DNA from: Trichaptum fuscoviolaceum
Lineage: Eukaryota; Basidiomycota; Agaricomycetes; Hymenochaetales; Trichaptaceae
DNA: 64,000 nt
Assembly: GCA_910574455.1 (NCBI GenBank)
Contig: CAJSYZ010000006.1
Coordinates: forward strand, 1,501,376-1,565,375
Reading direction: 5' to 3'
The notes below the pieces were generated by a model. That model was not told the origin of the DNA. It did not search any database and worked only from the letters and a program-made list of their open reading frames with translations. The translations under genes were made by a program, and so were the position numbers. Positions 1 to 11,793 of this stretch are shown here, piece by piece. Positions within the stretch are counted from its first letter, which is position 1. Every line of letters begins with the position of its first letter.

Positions 1-1357
1 AGCTTATTTGTGGAATTCCGGTTGGATACTGGATTTTAGATGGCACGTTATGTACCCAGGCTTGCATCCGATGCTCCATTGTAATTAGCCTGCAACTGGA
101 ATATTCAGTCAAACATACTTAGCACATTCAGTTTCATGCCTCTCACCGGATCGACGGCCTCCACTACCACTGATGCATCCAATGACCGTCAATTGAGTTT
201 ATCCGCAGCCCTTCTGCCTCCTGTATTATTTCGAACATATGCCGCGTTCGTATTTACACCGCCTTCAGTCGTATTCGCATTTTGAACCGCTGCACATACG
301 AACCTGTTTTGTCTGCCGTATACACCTTACATGTACCTGCACTGCCTGCCTCGCTGCATACACTTCTGCCCCTAAGAAGCCGTCCTTCTTCAATTAAATT
401 AGCAAAGTTCAACGCCATACGATGGCCTGCATTCATATAGTCGGTATATCACAAGGGTTTCTCTCACACATCTTTGGCCGGGTTCGCTACATTGACTCAT
501 TGCGGTCTCGATCCGGCGAAACCTACAGGTATCAGCTGGTACGTTACGTATCACTTTCAAGAAATAACAAATTACATACTACAAAGCCAGATCGTGAGAT
601 CTACGAACTTGCTTCCTCGGAATAAAATTATCTGGCAAGACAATGAGGATCAGAACACTATCCATACTCCGTTATCATTGATCAAGCGCGTACCATGGAC
701 ATTAAATCTGATCCCATGCAGTGCGTTTAGACTGCAAGTCATAGAAAGTCGTCCCCGCAGCCGCCCTGGCTCATTGTCCTTCTGTCCGATAACTGCGCAT
801 CGAACACGTTCCTCGACTTCTCTTCTTCTTGACCACGCCGTGGATTCGAGTCATTTCTTTCGTGTCCTAGCTTTTCGAAGCCATACCTTGCTATCACACA
901 TGCGCACTGCCCATCGGATCCTCGGACATTGTCCCATGGGTTAAAATTAGATCGACATGTGGTATCTCAAACTTTGTTACCTTTGTCTTTATATACGATA
1001 ACTGTCGGCGTTTCAAGCCAATTGGTACAGTCTGTGGAGATAAATAATCAGTTTCTCGTACGCATATCTCGTTGCATTACCTCACTTGTTCATTGAGGGA
1101 AACCCAACCGAGTAGTAAATCAGCATACGTAGCTCGCATTTGAGGCGGCGGATTGATCGAAGTTGTATAAGGTTTAATGTAATGCGCCTGACTCTGTACG
1201 TTTTCTCATGAGCTGTAAATGGTATGGCTGTACACAACGCACAAGCCCAATACTAGTCTTCTCGTCACATATATAATAGTTACACAATGTCTTTCTCCCT
1301 CTCTATTCATCATATCAACTACTCTCTTCTAATTCCTCTCCATCTTATCTTACCTCG
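1..1357. other. No gene recognised
   Basis: Open frames of 60-156 codons exist here, for example 474-944 on +, but their translations show no family motif, no plausible splice chain and no biased composition. A TATA-like stretch at about 1269-1276 precedes the gene at 1358 and may be part of its promoter. Nothing else is seen. Confidence 0.4.
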
Positions 1358-1900
1358 ATGCCTCCCATCTTCGCCACCATCGACAACTACCCCTATGCGG
1401 GAACCCCCATCCGCGTTGACTTCGTCGACGACCTCCCTCACTCATTTATGCAGTCGCCGGACCGCACGCTGGCCGAGGAACTAGCGTCTGATGTCGCGAT
1501 GAGTTACAACTGGGTGTTGGATGGGCATGAGCACATAGTGCGCGTGAGGGTGATGTACGTGTTTTTTTTTACTTACCTTTCATGTCTCTCATCTTGCTTC
1601 CTATCTGTGACGAATAGCAAAGCACCCCATGGCCTCGACCGCCACACGACCGTCCGGGCTTATGGTGTGCTTCAACAGTGGGTTGGTACCTTCCATATAC
1701 CATGCAATGAAGGGGAAGTCTGGGTTAGTAACCAACTTTCCTATTCATTAAAGTATGACTTACCTCTATCGTTCTAGCTGGATGTGATGCGCGCTACGAC
1801 TTTCCGTAGGGCTGTTGACAAATTTGTCTTCCAACCATTCGAGACCTCGTCCCTGTTGTGGAAAGGGTACCATACCTATCCGATGATCTTCGTTGTTTGA
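1358..1900 (+). CDS. Small hypothetical protein, three exons
   Basis: Predicted exons are 1358-1554, 1618-1723 and 1778-1900. The introns are 63 bp (GTACGT...TAG) and 54 bp (GTTAGT...TAG), and phases fit exactly, giving about 141 residues that begin MPPIFATIDNYPYAG and end in HTYPMIFVV. The start ATG is the first in frame after the upstream TATA-like region. I see no signal peptide, membrane helix or catalytic motif; the protein is mixed in composition and looks globular. It does not belong to any family I recognise. The stop codon is followed after only five bases by a (TCT)n microsatellite. The splice model, rather than the function, is what the sequence supports. Confidence 0.6.
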
Positions 1901-1905
1901 TTTCG

Positions 1906-1964
1906 TCTTCTTCTTCTTCTTCTTCTTCTTCTTCTTCTTCTTCTTCTTCTTCTTCTTCTTCTTC
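1906..1964. repeat. (TCT)n microsatellite, about 20 units
   Basis: An uninterrupted run of about 59 bp of the trinucleotide TCT/CTT starts just after the stop codon of the gene at 1358-1900. It lies in the probable 3' UTR. Poly-Ser, poly-Phe and poly-Glu frames across it are artefacts of the repeat. Confidence 0.95.
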
Positions 1965-2806
1965 GCTGTATTTGTATCTCATAATGTACCCCATATATTC
2001 TACGTCTGCAATGCGCTCGCATATATTTGTATATCATGTAGCATACTATGTACTATCTTTCCTTCTAATGTTACACTATTCCGTCTACCTTTCGTGCGTG
2101 ATCAATCATGACCTCCGATGTCTATCTGTTCGCATACTCCCCTGAACGACATGAACATATATAACGATGATCAGGCTCGGTCTCATCAGCTGTCACACAG
2201 AGGTCGATCGGACTTACCTTACCCGAGGTCCACTCTATGGAACCAGAGCGTGAGGCTATGCAAATCAGGGTCAAATTGTCAATCTATATAGATAACACGT
2301 GAGTGAGGGGTATGATGAGTTGTATATTCCTATATAAGGCGTCTTACTTGCTGTCCCTGCCCCGCATTCTCTGATAGCTTAAATCCTAAATTCAAATTGG
2401 ATCCGCAGGTGAGATCCAATGGATGATAAGCGTAATTGACAAGTGGTTACTTACTTTAGACTGCTGATTTCACGTAAAGTGAAGGATTCTCTTGCTTCTG
2501 AAATTTATACCTTTTTTCTTGTCAATATTCTGATGCACTGATTCAAATTCTGTCTGTCTATCTCTTTCGTCGTCATCGTTTTCTCAAACGTGTATCGTAC
2601 TGAAGTACATTACAATTATCTTACGACAAAGACATCATATACGGAGACACTCAGTTTATTACCCTCTCGCATTGTCTCCACAGAGCACCATCAATAAAGA
2701 CATTATCCCACGGCTGATAGCACACTTCACAATCAGAAATGTCAACACATGTCTTCCCAGACCATCTACATCTACTTCCGTCTTTCCACTGGCAACGATT
2801 GTACAC
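1965..2806. other. No gene recognised
   Basis: AT-rich sequence between the end of the small + gene and the end of the minus-strand gene at 2807. I see no coding exon, repeat or mobile element here. Confidence 0.4.
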
Positions 2807-5800
2807 TTAGACATTTCTCTGTGTCAAACATTCGCTGTGCTCATCCAGATATCGTGCTGCCAGTATTCTCGCCGCCCTGTACACCCGTTTCGTCTCCATT
2901 TCGCATCGTAAGTGACTCCTCCACTTCGAAGAGGGCATGGGGCGATGTCCTTTCTCTACGATCTCCGTGCGCCGAGCTTGAAACCATTGTTCACATCGAG
3001 GCGTCCATACCCCTATGTTTAGGCCACTTTCTTCGAATTTGTTAAAGGTTGGCCACCACGAATGTTCAGCTAGAGGAACGATACTCGGAACTGTGTACAT
3101 TATTTCATCAGCGAGAATGATTCGACTGCATATTGCATGGGCTCACTTTCGAAGCTATATAATCCTACGAATGTCGCTAATTCTTCCACAGATATGTCGT
3201 CATCAAAATATTCGCGCTTTTCGCCGTCGACTTCGATGGTGATCCGAACGCTCTTCCCATCAACTTTCCAATCTGGACCATCAAGTACATCGTATTCATC
3301 TACGAGTCCTGTTGCGAGTCGAGAAATGATCCCGCCTCTTTTCACGACCGCGCGTGCAATTCGCTTATCTTCTAGTAGCTTCATTTTCACTGCCTCGTAC
3401 GCGATGTAATCTGTCAGGTCCAGGACGTCTGAAAACGTCCTGGCCCCAAGACCGATGCGATTTCCGACGAAAGTCTCATATTTAGGTAGAACTCGCCCTT
3501 GATCCTTTGTACTGACTTCTGGAACGGGCTTTAGCGTATAGAAGGCCGTCTTTGAGTCGATGAGCTCGCGCACCACTTCCATCATCGACGTCGGTCTGGA
3601 ACGTACACATTGCAATGCGGTACACGGATCTTTGACCGCCAATTCCCATCCTAAAGCAGTGTGGTCATATCGATGGCGTATGATGTATAGTGTCATATTT
3701 GAGTGCACCGCGCGCTGCACAAGGACTGTCGACGATTGATTCCCTAAGAAGGAAGGATTGTCCGGATAGAGATCGCAAAGGGCGCTTGGTACCTCTGCAA
3801 GATCGATATTAGGGTGTCCGACGGCATCCAGGTACATTATATATTGAATGAAGCTTGCTTCTGCTCCGTCCGTCATCGTGTACAAAGGTTGATCGAAACC
3901 GTCGCCAATGATTCTCAGGGCCTTATTCAGTTTTATTGGGGTCTTCGCATACGTCTCATACTTCGAACCAGTGCAATATGCATACCCAAAACGAACTGAT
4001 ACGAGATCGAATGCATCCGTTACATATCCTACCACATCACGATTGCGCTGAACCGCAATGTCTTCCGGCACGAACGTCTTTGCGTGAAGGAGTGCGTCTG
4101 CGGGTTCGAGGTCTACTTTGTCCTCGCTCAACCATTGATCCATAGCAACATCCGGTTGCACTTCCCATTCTCGATCGTATTCAGGATAATCTTCCTCGTT
4201 ATCGTCTGTCGTGGCCATGGGATCAAGATCTCGACAGAGCTCCCATTCGTTCGCTACACAGTTGTACCATCGCTGTTGATCCGCGAACATACTCCACACC
4301 TGCTCTACGTTCGCACGACTCACGCGCGTCCGGGTCGGGTTTTGATGTTCATCCCTGTCCCATTCGTACACGACGGCACCGCGCTGTCCAGGACATTTGT
4401 GCGCCTTCGCATCTTCCTGACGTTGTTTCCATTTCTTAACCTTGCTCTGTTCGGCAGTGGCCATGGCGTGTACAATGAATTCTTCTTTCTTCTTGATCCA
4501 TTCATGGATATCTATTTGCACATGAAGACTGGCGACTTCTGTCACTGACTTTGTTCCCTCAGTAGCTTCCGACACGTATTCGTGATATGTCACATTGCCA
4601 AATCGAACCCCTTTGCCAGACTCTGGGCTCTTCGGCATGACATTGAAAGGTAACGGTTTCGGTACCGCTGAAAGTATAATAAGTACAAAGGGGGTGGGAT
4701 GTGTAGAAAACCCGTAGAAGAAGAATATGGTAGTGAAACAGAAAGAAGAGGAGAAACAACGAAGGAAACTAGTGAAATAACTAAACGGCCCCCGTCGTCC
4801 GTAAGTATGTCTTCTGCGTGCGCCACGCAACCGTCGCTCACTCGAAGACCGAAGACAAGAAACAAACTAACTCTCGCGCGTCCGTAAAACTCGTAGTGCG
4901 CGCCCGCCGCACGCCTTCGCGAGAAGTCCAGAAGAAAGGGACACTTGCACGTCCGTAAAACCGTCGCGCGCCGCCGTAGTCGAAGTCCGAAGACAAGAAA
5001 CAGAAAGAAAGCAGAGGAAATCCGTGAGGCTGTTGAGCCCGTCCGTCGACACCGTCGCCGCCGCAAGATTCTCGCTCTCGCTCACACGTCGTGATGGTAG
5101 GGAAAATGAAGTAAATTTTCACACGGTGTTACAGGTGGCGACTATGCCTGGTAAATACCGCGTGTGAACCGGCTACTCCGGCCACGCAAACTACCCCGGA
5201 ACCGTTGTCTTTGTGCCCGTCCCTCAATTGGCAACCCGTTTCCCACGCCACTCGCGCACGTCGCCACACTCTAAGTGTCCGGCCGGACGCATATCCCGCA
5301 AGCTCATTTGCTCGCCCACCCATCGCATTGTCCGTTGTGTGATCGCCGGTGAGCTCTTTGTCTTGTATGCTCAATTACTCGTGCTCAGGTACAGTTTTCC
5401 CTTCGCTATTTGGCTTCGAGTGTCGGCCGGGAGTCTTTCTGCTCGTCCGGTGTCCGGTGTATGCACCCGGATTCCGTCCGGATGCCTCTGCTGTGTCCGG
5501 CGGGCGTCACGGTCGTACGAACACTGGACGCAGTCCAGGTGTTACACCGCCTTCGGCGTCTTGGGAGCGGATATCCAATCGTTCGCCATCTGTGCCTCAT
5601 ATTCAGATGGACCGAAGGCAGCGATAAAGTCCGCAGTCCATGTTAAAGGGCGGATGTCATGTGAACCATGTCCCCATAGAATCCATACTGGAACATTAGA
5701 CAGTATGAGGCCAACCAGTTTCGAACTGTACAGCCATTCTTTCGGATTGCGCAGAATAAGACCGGACCTTTTTATGCTGAAATCGCAGACCAATGACATA

Positions 5801-6450
5801 AGTAGTTCCTGTAGCCAAGCCTTGGAAACTTTTCCGACGGTCTTCAAATTCTTCACCCATCGTTCGTCTAGGTCTTGGTCAATGGGTGATCCAGGTGAAA
5901 AGACACTCCAGAACGTATTCGATCTGTGGAGAATGGCCGACCAAGCGGCATGAGCGATCAGAGGTTGAAATGCATCCCTTGCTTGTTGAATTGCCTTTCG
6001 AGCTTCGGGCGCAGTGCTGAACGACTCCATGTATCCGTAACGATGAGGTGGTGGCGGGAATCTGTACTCTAGAGGTACCACAGGTTCTGGGGAATCTTTA
6101 AGGAGGAAGAGGGCGACTCCCATCAAAGCTTGTTCGAGAGATCGCCAGCGGGCAGCGAGTTTCGGATCCAGAGAGAATCTATTGCCCGTTTGCACTACGG
6201 GGAACTGGTCTACTGTCTGTGCAAGGCGCCCTAGGATTGCCCCAGAGTACTGCGGCGTGGCAGGCGCAGCACAGAGGTAAGGAAAAACCCTCGATTCGTA
6301 AATCGGAAGATGCATTCGACAAAGGCTGGGCGTGAATACGGGATCGATCTGAGTTGGGTAAGGACGATCGGTGTTGTACGCAATGACTAGATTCCCGTCG
6401 ATTTTCATCACGCATCGCCTATCGATAACATATTTCTCTTTGGAGGCCAT
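2807..6450 (-). CDS. Agaric-family protein of unknown function, split by about 0.87 kb of inserted DNA
   Basis: The N-terminal part (6450 down to about 5547) begins MASKEKYVIDRRC and contains segments such as PYPTQIDPVFTPSLCR and NVPVWILWG. The C-terminal part (about 4666 down to 2807) has KCPGQRGAVVYEWDR, a stretch of acidic residues, and near its end SWWPTF and CEQWFQAR. From memory both halves match the two ends of one large agaricomycete family without known function. Within the C-terminal half a 56 bp intron (GTGAGC...ACAG, about 3159-3093) removes an apparent stop and joins ..LYSFE to IPSIVPL.. in phase. The C-terminal exon starts after a good acceptor (ACTTTCAG) at 4667. No donor of matching phase is visible at the end of the N-terminal half, where the frame runs into the LTR-like sequence at 5546. 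The gene is therefore either broken or has a long intron enlarged by insertion. Confidence 0.6.
5127..5546. mobile_element. Candidate solo LTR or element remnant inside the gene at 2807-6450
   Basis: The stretch starts TGTTACAGGT and ends GGTGTTACA, so it has TG...CA ends, and lies exactly where the coding frame of the flanking gene stops making sense. The adjoining 4667-5126 also looks foreign and holds two diverged copies of a CGAAGACAAGAAAC-containing segment (about 4848-4870 and 4978-5000). There is no 5 bp duplication (CACGG left, CCGCC right), so a simple solo-LTR insertion is not proven; a larger rearranged element is possible. Confidence 0.35.
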
Positions 6451-6989
6451 CGCGATTAAGATGTTCGGGTTCCTTAAGAGCAATGGTCGAAATGAGAAAG
6501 GACAATCAATACAAGAATGAAGTACTCACAATATCAAAGCCTTTGATATCTGCTATGGATGACAATGACAGTCAGGTAATGATAGTAAATGGGAGAAGAG
6601 AGTACCCACACGTCATCTAAATAGGCATCGAACGACCCCTTTGTATTCTTTTCTTCCTTGATCTTTTTTTATAGCATTGAGCTCGCCTCGTGGCGTGAAA
6701 TGAACAAAAAAAAACTTCCTTTTAAAATAGAGCACTGTACTATCCCATAAACGTTCTCATTCTTAATGCACACGGATTGGAAAAAAGAATACGTTCTGTA
6801 TTGCATGCAAGACAGAGAAGAAGGTCATTTCACACTACCTAACTAAACTCATATAAGAAGCCTTCATGTCTGCAAAGCGATATGACACATATTAAGCATT
6901 AAAGTCCAATGAAAAGCATGTGGAAGATGTAGTCCGTCGAAAACAAAGGTATGGCACATGCAACACGGAGATGACATACAAAATAGAAA
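6451..6989. other. Intergenic, AT-rich
   Basis: Contains A/T homopolymer runs (for example around 6665-6725) and no recognisable exon. It probably carries the promoter of the minus-strand gene starting at 6450 on one side and the 3' end of the gene at 6990-8813 on the other. Confidence 0.4.
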
Positions 6990-8813
6990 TCAAAGAGGAA
7001 CACAATGTGAAGTTAATTCTGGAAGAAAAACCAAGCGACCGTTACGATTATTTGAGTAGTAGAAATACCACTTCTGTCCTGCTTGACTATGTATGGGTGT
7101 CAAGCCCGAAGGTATGTCCTGCATTGGACCCGGTTTTTTACAAGAACGACATTTAAGATACACGATTTTTTTGGGATCAACATCAACATCGTTTCGACGC
7201 TGCCATGGTGCAATATATCCACAATTTGGACACATTGTCTCCTGCTGAACGCCGAATGGTCGACTGCTGTCGGCACCCCATATGAATGTATGCAAGCCAC
7301 TCATTTCGAATACATTCACATGAGCGTGACTCCCGACATCACTGCCCACGAGGTGTTTTTGAAGTGCCACCACGAACTCGTTGCAACTTATGATGTAGTC
7401 ATAAAGAGTAGCCGTAACCAGATTGAGGGCTAGACTCGGATGGAATTTCTCCGCTACGAAGGACATTATGTACTTCAAAATGCCACTGGAGGTAATATTC
7501 AATTCAGTGACGAGTCTTTCATGTCATAAAATTCCATACCGCGAAGTAAAAACTTGTATGTCCTGTAATTGCTTCGCATCTTTCACATAAGACCCGCAGC
7601 AGCTCAAGATCATCGTTGAAGACCGTTCGAAAAGATAGTCCTCTAACTCATCCGCGAACAACCAACTGAGAAACTGTGAAAAGTGTTACAGATATACAGA
7701 CGACCGGAAACGATGATTAAACGTACGATTTCGAAGTCGATAGCGCCGTTACTCGTGTGGTTAATGAGACCTTCTTCGTTAGTGTGTGAATTAACGAACA
7801 CGAGAACTTGCTTGAACTGTCGAAAACGGGGTTCCGAATGAATGCCTTTTATTATGGCGTCCCGTTTGACATTGAGGTCATCGTCGTCACTGTCGAATGG
7901 GATGTGCATGTAGCACAACTGTGGGACAGAAATGAATGTGATATTTGATGCAACCGTTTGGGTACCTCACTTTGTCAGGCTTGTGAACATACGACGACTT
8001 CAGCACTTCATGGAAGACGGTGCCAGCTGCAACACCCTTCAAAGAAGCCAGAGTGAATTCCAGAATGAGGAGAGGCGACGTGTTCACACCCTTGCTGTGA
8101 TCACGAACGGAGGGATTTTTGAGAATAGTCCACTGTGGTCGAAAAGCCGTCAATATGACGATGTACATTATGAGGAGAACATTAATGGGACACACAGGGT
8201 ATTTTGCGCTGAAGCGATGCCCTTTAGACTTTTCGTCAATCATTGCGTTCCAGCACGACGGACATACGAATTCACGACGGTGTAAGCCATCGAACGAGAT
8301 GCAATCAGAACACATGGCGAGCGGACACTTGAACCGGGTGCGAGTAACAAGCTGACCACCATCGTGGCAGAAGCAGCAATGCTGGACGAAGTTATGTTAA
8401 TATGAGAACAGGATCTTAGTCAGATCACGAAAGTAATCGCACATCGTCCTTAGGTACCTGTGAAGCAAGAATCAGATGAAGCATAAACAGCGAAGGTAAG
8501 AAGTCAAGTTACATCTGCGTCCTCAAAGTCACCGGAATCAAAATGCTTTGAGGATTGTACTGGTACAGGAGCCTCTGTTCGAATAGCCTGACCCTTATAC
8601 GACACGATTTGACTTACTGTAAGACAAAGAACATTAATGAATGAGGGATAGATATGTCATGACGTGTGAAACGTACGAGGTCCGTTCGGAGTAGATACCC
8701 CCAATCGAACTGACGATACCAACAATGTCGAGTACTGATCGCAAGATATGTATACGACCACGTACGAGTCTTGCGCGGAGCATTTCCTCCAGTGCTTCTT
8801 CTTGGCGGCATTG
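6990..8813 (-). CDS. Zinc-ribbon/RING-like Cys-rich protein of an expanded agaric family, multi-exon
   Basis: The start is MPPRRSTGGNAPRK at 8813. Exons I can phase include 8616-8513, one starting at 8457, a Cys-rich exon around 8380-8200, one encoding WTILKNPSVRDHSKGV, one encoding LCYMHIPFDSDDDD, one beginning FLSWLFADELEDY, and the last, 7485-6990. Introns are about 50-65 bp with GT-AG ends. Cys/His groups suggest two metal-binding modules: CFCHDGG with CPLAMCSDC and FVCPSCW near residue 110-160, and CPNCGY with YLKCRSCKKPG near the C-terminus. The middle has LVFVNSHTNEEG, which I recall from a large agaricomycete family of unknown function. No frameshift or premature stop was found, so the gene looks intact. 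A solo LTR in the same orientation lies 74 bp upstream of the ATG. Exact boundaries of the first exon are uncertain. Confidence 0.65.
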
Positions 8814-8886
8814 TGGATTCGAAGGGTGTATTAGAACACGAGAGGGAGAAGATAAAATGTAAGAGGATAAGCAGACTCCGGGCGCC

Positions 8887-9716
8887 TGTTACGACCGTCG
8901 GGAATTGTAGCGGGAAACAGTTTCGGGAAAGTGGAATTCGCGACAAGAACCCGCGTTCGGGAATCTGGATTCGCGACTGGGAACGAGCGTGGGAATTCAG
9001 GCGGGAAACGCGCGGGATTCTATCCAGGCGCGTCGCGGGATTCTCAAGGCCAGCTGGGACTCTTCACTGCTTTGAACGTCAAGTAAGCGGATCCCTAAGG
9101 AAGCACTCCACAAGTAAGTATTGCGCAACTAACTACACAGGAGAAAAGAGAGAGATCGCACCTAAGGAAGCACTCCACAAGAGGTCAAAAGTGGGGTGCT
9201 CCTTACGATGCCTACAGCTATTTATCTACTTCGTAAAGACTGTATAGTTAATCTACGCTAAGTGTCCTTGCGCAATGCGCACCTATCTACTACAAACGAT
9301 ACATGCTACGACCGCACTGCTAGGCATGTCTATCCCGTCTCTCCAGATGGCTACGGCCTGTCCGTGGACGTCAGCGTCCGGTCCGGGGCCGCGACTAGCC
9401 AGACTAGGTATGCCAGACTGTTGCAGGTCGTCACCTTGAGGTACTAACGGATTAATGAGCGTATGTTGATAAGTGAATGTACGTGTGCCTTGGCGGGTCA
9501 TCGTAAATGAATGTGTGTATGCGTGCATGGTGGTCGGGACGGTGGTGCGGGAGAGGTCACGTGAGCGGGGGATCTTGCGGGGGATCGTGCGAGTCGGGAA
9601 AGGGGTCTCGCGCGGGGAATCCAATGGCGGGATTCTCCCCGCGGGATTGTCTGCTCATGTCGGGATCCTTGGCGGGAAAGTGCGGGAAATGAGAAAAGGG
9701 GCCTGGGATCTCGACA
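8887..9716 (-). mobile_element. Solo LTR of the element C family
   Basis: The reverse complement begins TGTCGAGATCCCAGG and ends GACGGTCGTAACA, matching both ends of the 817 bp LTRs of element C, with about 13 bp of net extra length. It is flanked by a perfect 5 bp duplication, GCGCC, at 8882-8886 and 9717-9721. This is the expected product of LTR-LTR recombination. Its 3' end faces the start codon at 8813, so any promoter inside it would fire towards that gene. Confidence 0.93.
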
Positions 9717-9721
9717 GCGCC

Positions 9722-10198
9722 ACCGCGCGAGGATTACGCCGAAAATGGAAAAAAAGAAGGGGGTTTTCAAAGGACTGGCGACGAGAAAGCGAGATGGTTT
9801 GGAGAGGAATTAAAGAGTGTTGAACGACAGCGATGCAGAAACAAAAGAGAGGAGTGAGTTGTGAATAAGGAGAAGCTGGCGAGGGCGTAACGGAGGCAAA
9901 TTCGCTTCCCCAACGGAGGCAAATAGTGCTGCGTGTAAAAACGAACAGACAGTTACATAATCAACGTGGGATGGTACGTTCACTCACTTTTTGATTTTTG
10001 ATCCCCCGTCACAACGTTCGCCTCAGCTGACACTGCGCAAATGTGCAATGCAGCAGAGAACGGCGTATCGTGTGGGGAAAGTTCTTCCATGTCGCCTTGA
10101 AGGTCGATATCGCACTCACCTCGTGTCCTCTAATGAACACGAGGCAAAGACTATCTGGTCTTTGCTGCGTGCAGCGTTATCCATGTCCTTGCCCTTTG
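9722..10198. other. No gene recognised
   Basis: Moderately GC-rich sequence between the solo LTR and the minisatellite. A short duplication (AACGGAGGCAAAT near 9889 and 9913) is the only structure noticed. Confidence 0.4.
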
Positions 10199-10690
10199 GG
10201 CTAAGGCCACCCGACGCAGTCTCAGGACAGCGTCTTTCCCTGCATCCGGCTAAGGCCACTCGACGCAGTCTCAGGACAGCGTTTTCTCCCTTTTCATCCG
10301 GCTAAGGCCACTCGACGCAGTCTCAGGACAGCGTCTTTCCCTGCATCCGGCTAAGGCCACTCGACGCAGTCTCAGGACAGCGTCTTTCCCTGCATCCGGC
10401 TAAGGCCACTCGACGCAGTCTCAGGACAGCGTTTTCTCCCTTTTCATCCGGCTAAGGCCACTCGACGCAGTCTCAGGACAGCGTCTTTCCCTGCATCCGG
10501 CTAAGGCCACTCGACGCAGTCTCAGGACAGCGTTTTCTCCCTCTTCATCCGGCTAAGGCCACTCGACGCAGTCTCAGGACAGCGTCTTTCCCTGCATCCG
10601 GCTAAGGCCACTCGACGCAGTCTCAGGACAGCGTTTTCTCCCTCTTCATCCGGCTAAGGCCACCCGATGCAGTCTTAGGACAGCGTTTTC
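10199..10690. repeat. Minisatellite of 49 and 52 bp units
   Basis: The word CTAAGGCCAC recurs at 10201, 10250, 10302, 10351, 10400, 10452, 10501, 10553, 10602 and 10654. Spacings are 49, 52, 49, 49, 52, 49, 52, 49 and 52 bp. The two unit types share GGCTAAGGCCACTCGACGCA followed by GTCTCAGGACAGCG, and differ in the linker (TCTTTCCCTGCATCC versus TTTTCTCCCT(T/C)TTCATCC). Degenerate units continue to about 10805. There is no sign that it is translated. Confidence 0.95.
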
Positions 10691-10805
10691 CCTCTATGTT
10701 TCGGCTGAGGCCAGCGCGAGGCAATATGAGGACGTCTCTCCCTTCATCCGGCGGAGGCCACCACGAACGCAGTCTACGGACAGCGTCATTCCGACCTTTA
10801 CGAAC

Positions 10806-11793
10806 AGTCTTGCGTTTCCGTAGCGTACAACACGGTACGTTCGAACATGGGCATCCTTCACATGTTATATACACCAATTCTGACGAGAAGTAGGTTCCAG
10901 GTACATGGATACTATTATTGCAGTATGACCTGAAAGGAATCATATGGACAAGGAAAGGTTGTGACCCGCGGTGAGCGGGGAAGAAGTGTATGCATTTGAA
11001 GTGAGTCGTGATGCATACCGGTGTAGTTCCGGAGATGAAACTGTGTGAGCGCTAGGACTGCGGCGGCACTGCCCTTGGACAGAAGGAAAACTTGAGAATC
11101 GATGAGTCCAACGATACTTTTCTATCCGTGAAACTATACTCAACATAAGCAATGTTAGTGCAGAAGTATGCTACATGTGGATGGTAACGTAGATGTATGA
11201 AACCAGTTACACAGCAGACATTGTAGCGTAAACGCCACGCATCGAACATGGGGCCATGCTTCATCACTGCGAACTCAAAGAAGGGTAAGTAATACACTGC
11301 ACGGTATTGAATACGTATAACTAATGAATGTGCAAATGATAGGTTGCAAACGCCCGGTGGAAGACGCGACTTCCAAATGCACAGGAACCGAGAGGGTAAG
11401 GTTTCCAACACGCGTATAGCACACGCATCTAATGTCGGTGATATGCAGTACGTGAAAGGAAAACAAGCATACACGGTCTATTTTTGTATGGCCAGCAGAT
11501 GGACGGGTTGTAAGATATGTAGGATACATATGTAGCTGCCCTCTACCCTGTAATAGAGCATACAGTTGAATCTAATGGACATGGTTGAACATTGAGAGTG
11601 GTGTACCGGAATGAAACTCGCTCGCGCGAAGATGTGGCTCCAAGCAGCGTACGAGTGTACTTGCGAGTTGACTTGATCGCTCACGAGAAAATTTACAATA
11701 GAGGTTGTGAGATGTCGACAAAACGGAATAAGATTGTTCAGTGAGTTTCTTCTATCAACACAGTGGTGATAACAGGCTGATGAAAAATATCTA
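10806..11793. other. No gene recognised
   Basis: Open frames up to 143 codons occur on the minus strand (11052-11474, 11478-11909), but the real last exon of the pseudogene uses another frame ending at 11794. The others lack any motif or splice logic. Nothing else is seen. Confidence 0.4.

Noticed and set aside
1794..2145. Long poly-Ser, poly-Phe and poly-Glu open frames
   Set aside because: They are translations of the (TCT)n microsatellite on both strands and lie in the 3' region of the small gene.
3093..3159. Frameshift with overlapping TAATG in the gene at 2807-6450
   Set aside because: A 56 bp GT-AG intron explains it and restores phase, so no frameshift is needed there.
8813..9247. 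Coding genes inside the solo LTR and inside the LTRs of C (frames of 60-158 codons)
   Set aside because: The same frames recur in every copy of the LTR and lack coding features; they are by-products of GC-rich LTR sequence.
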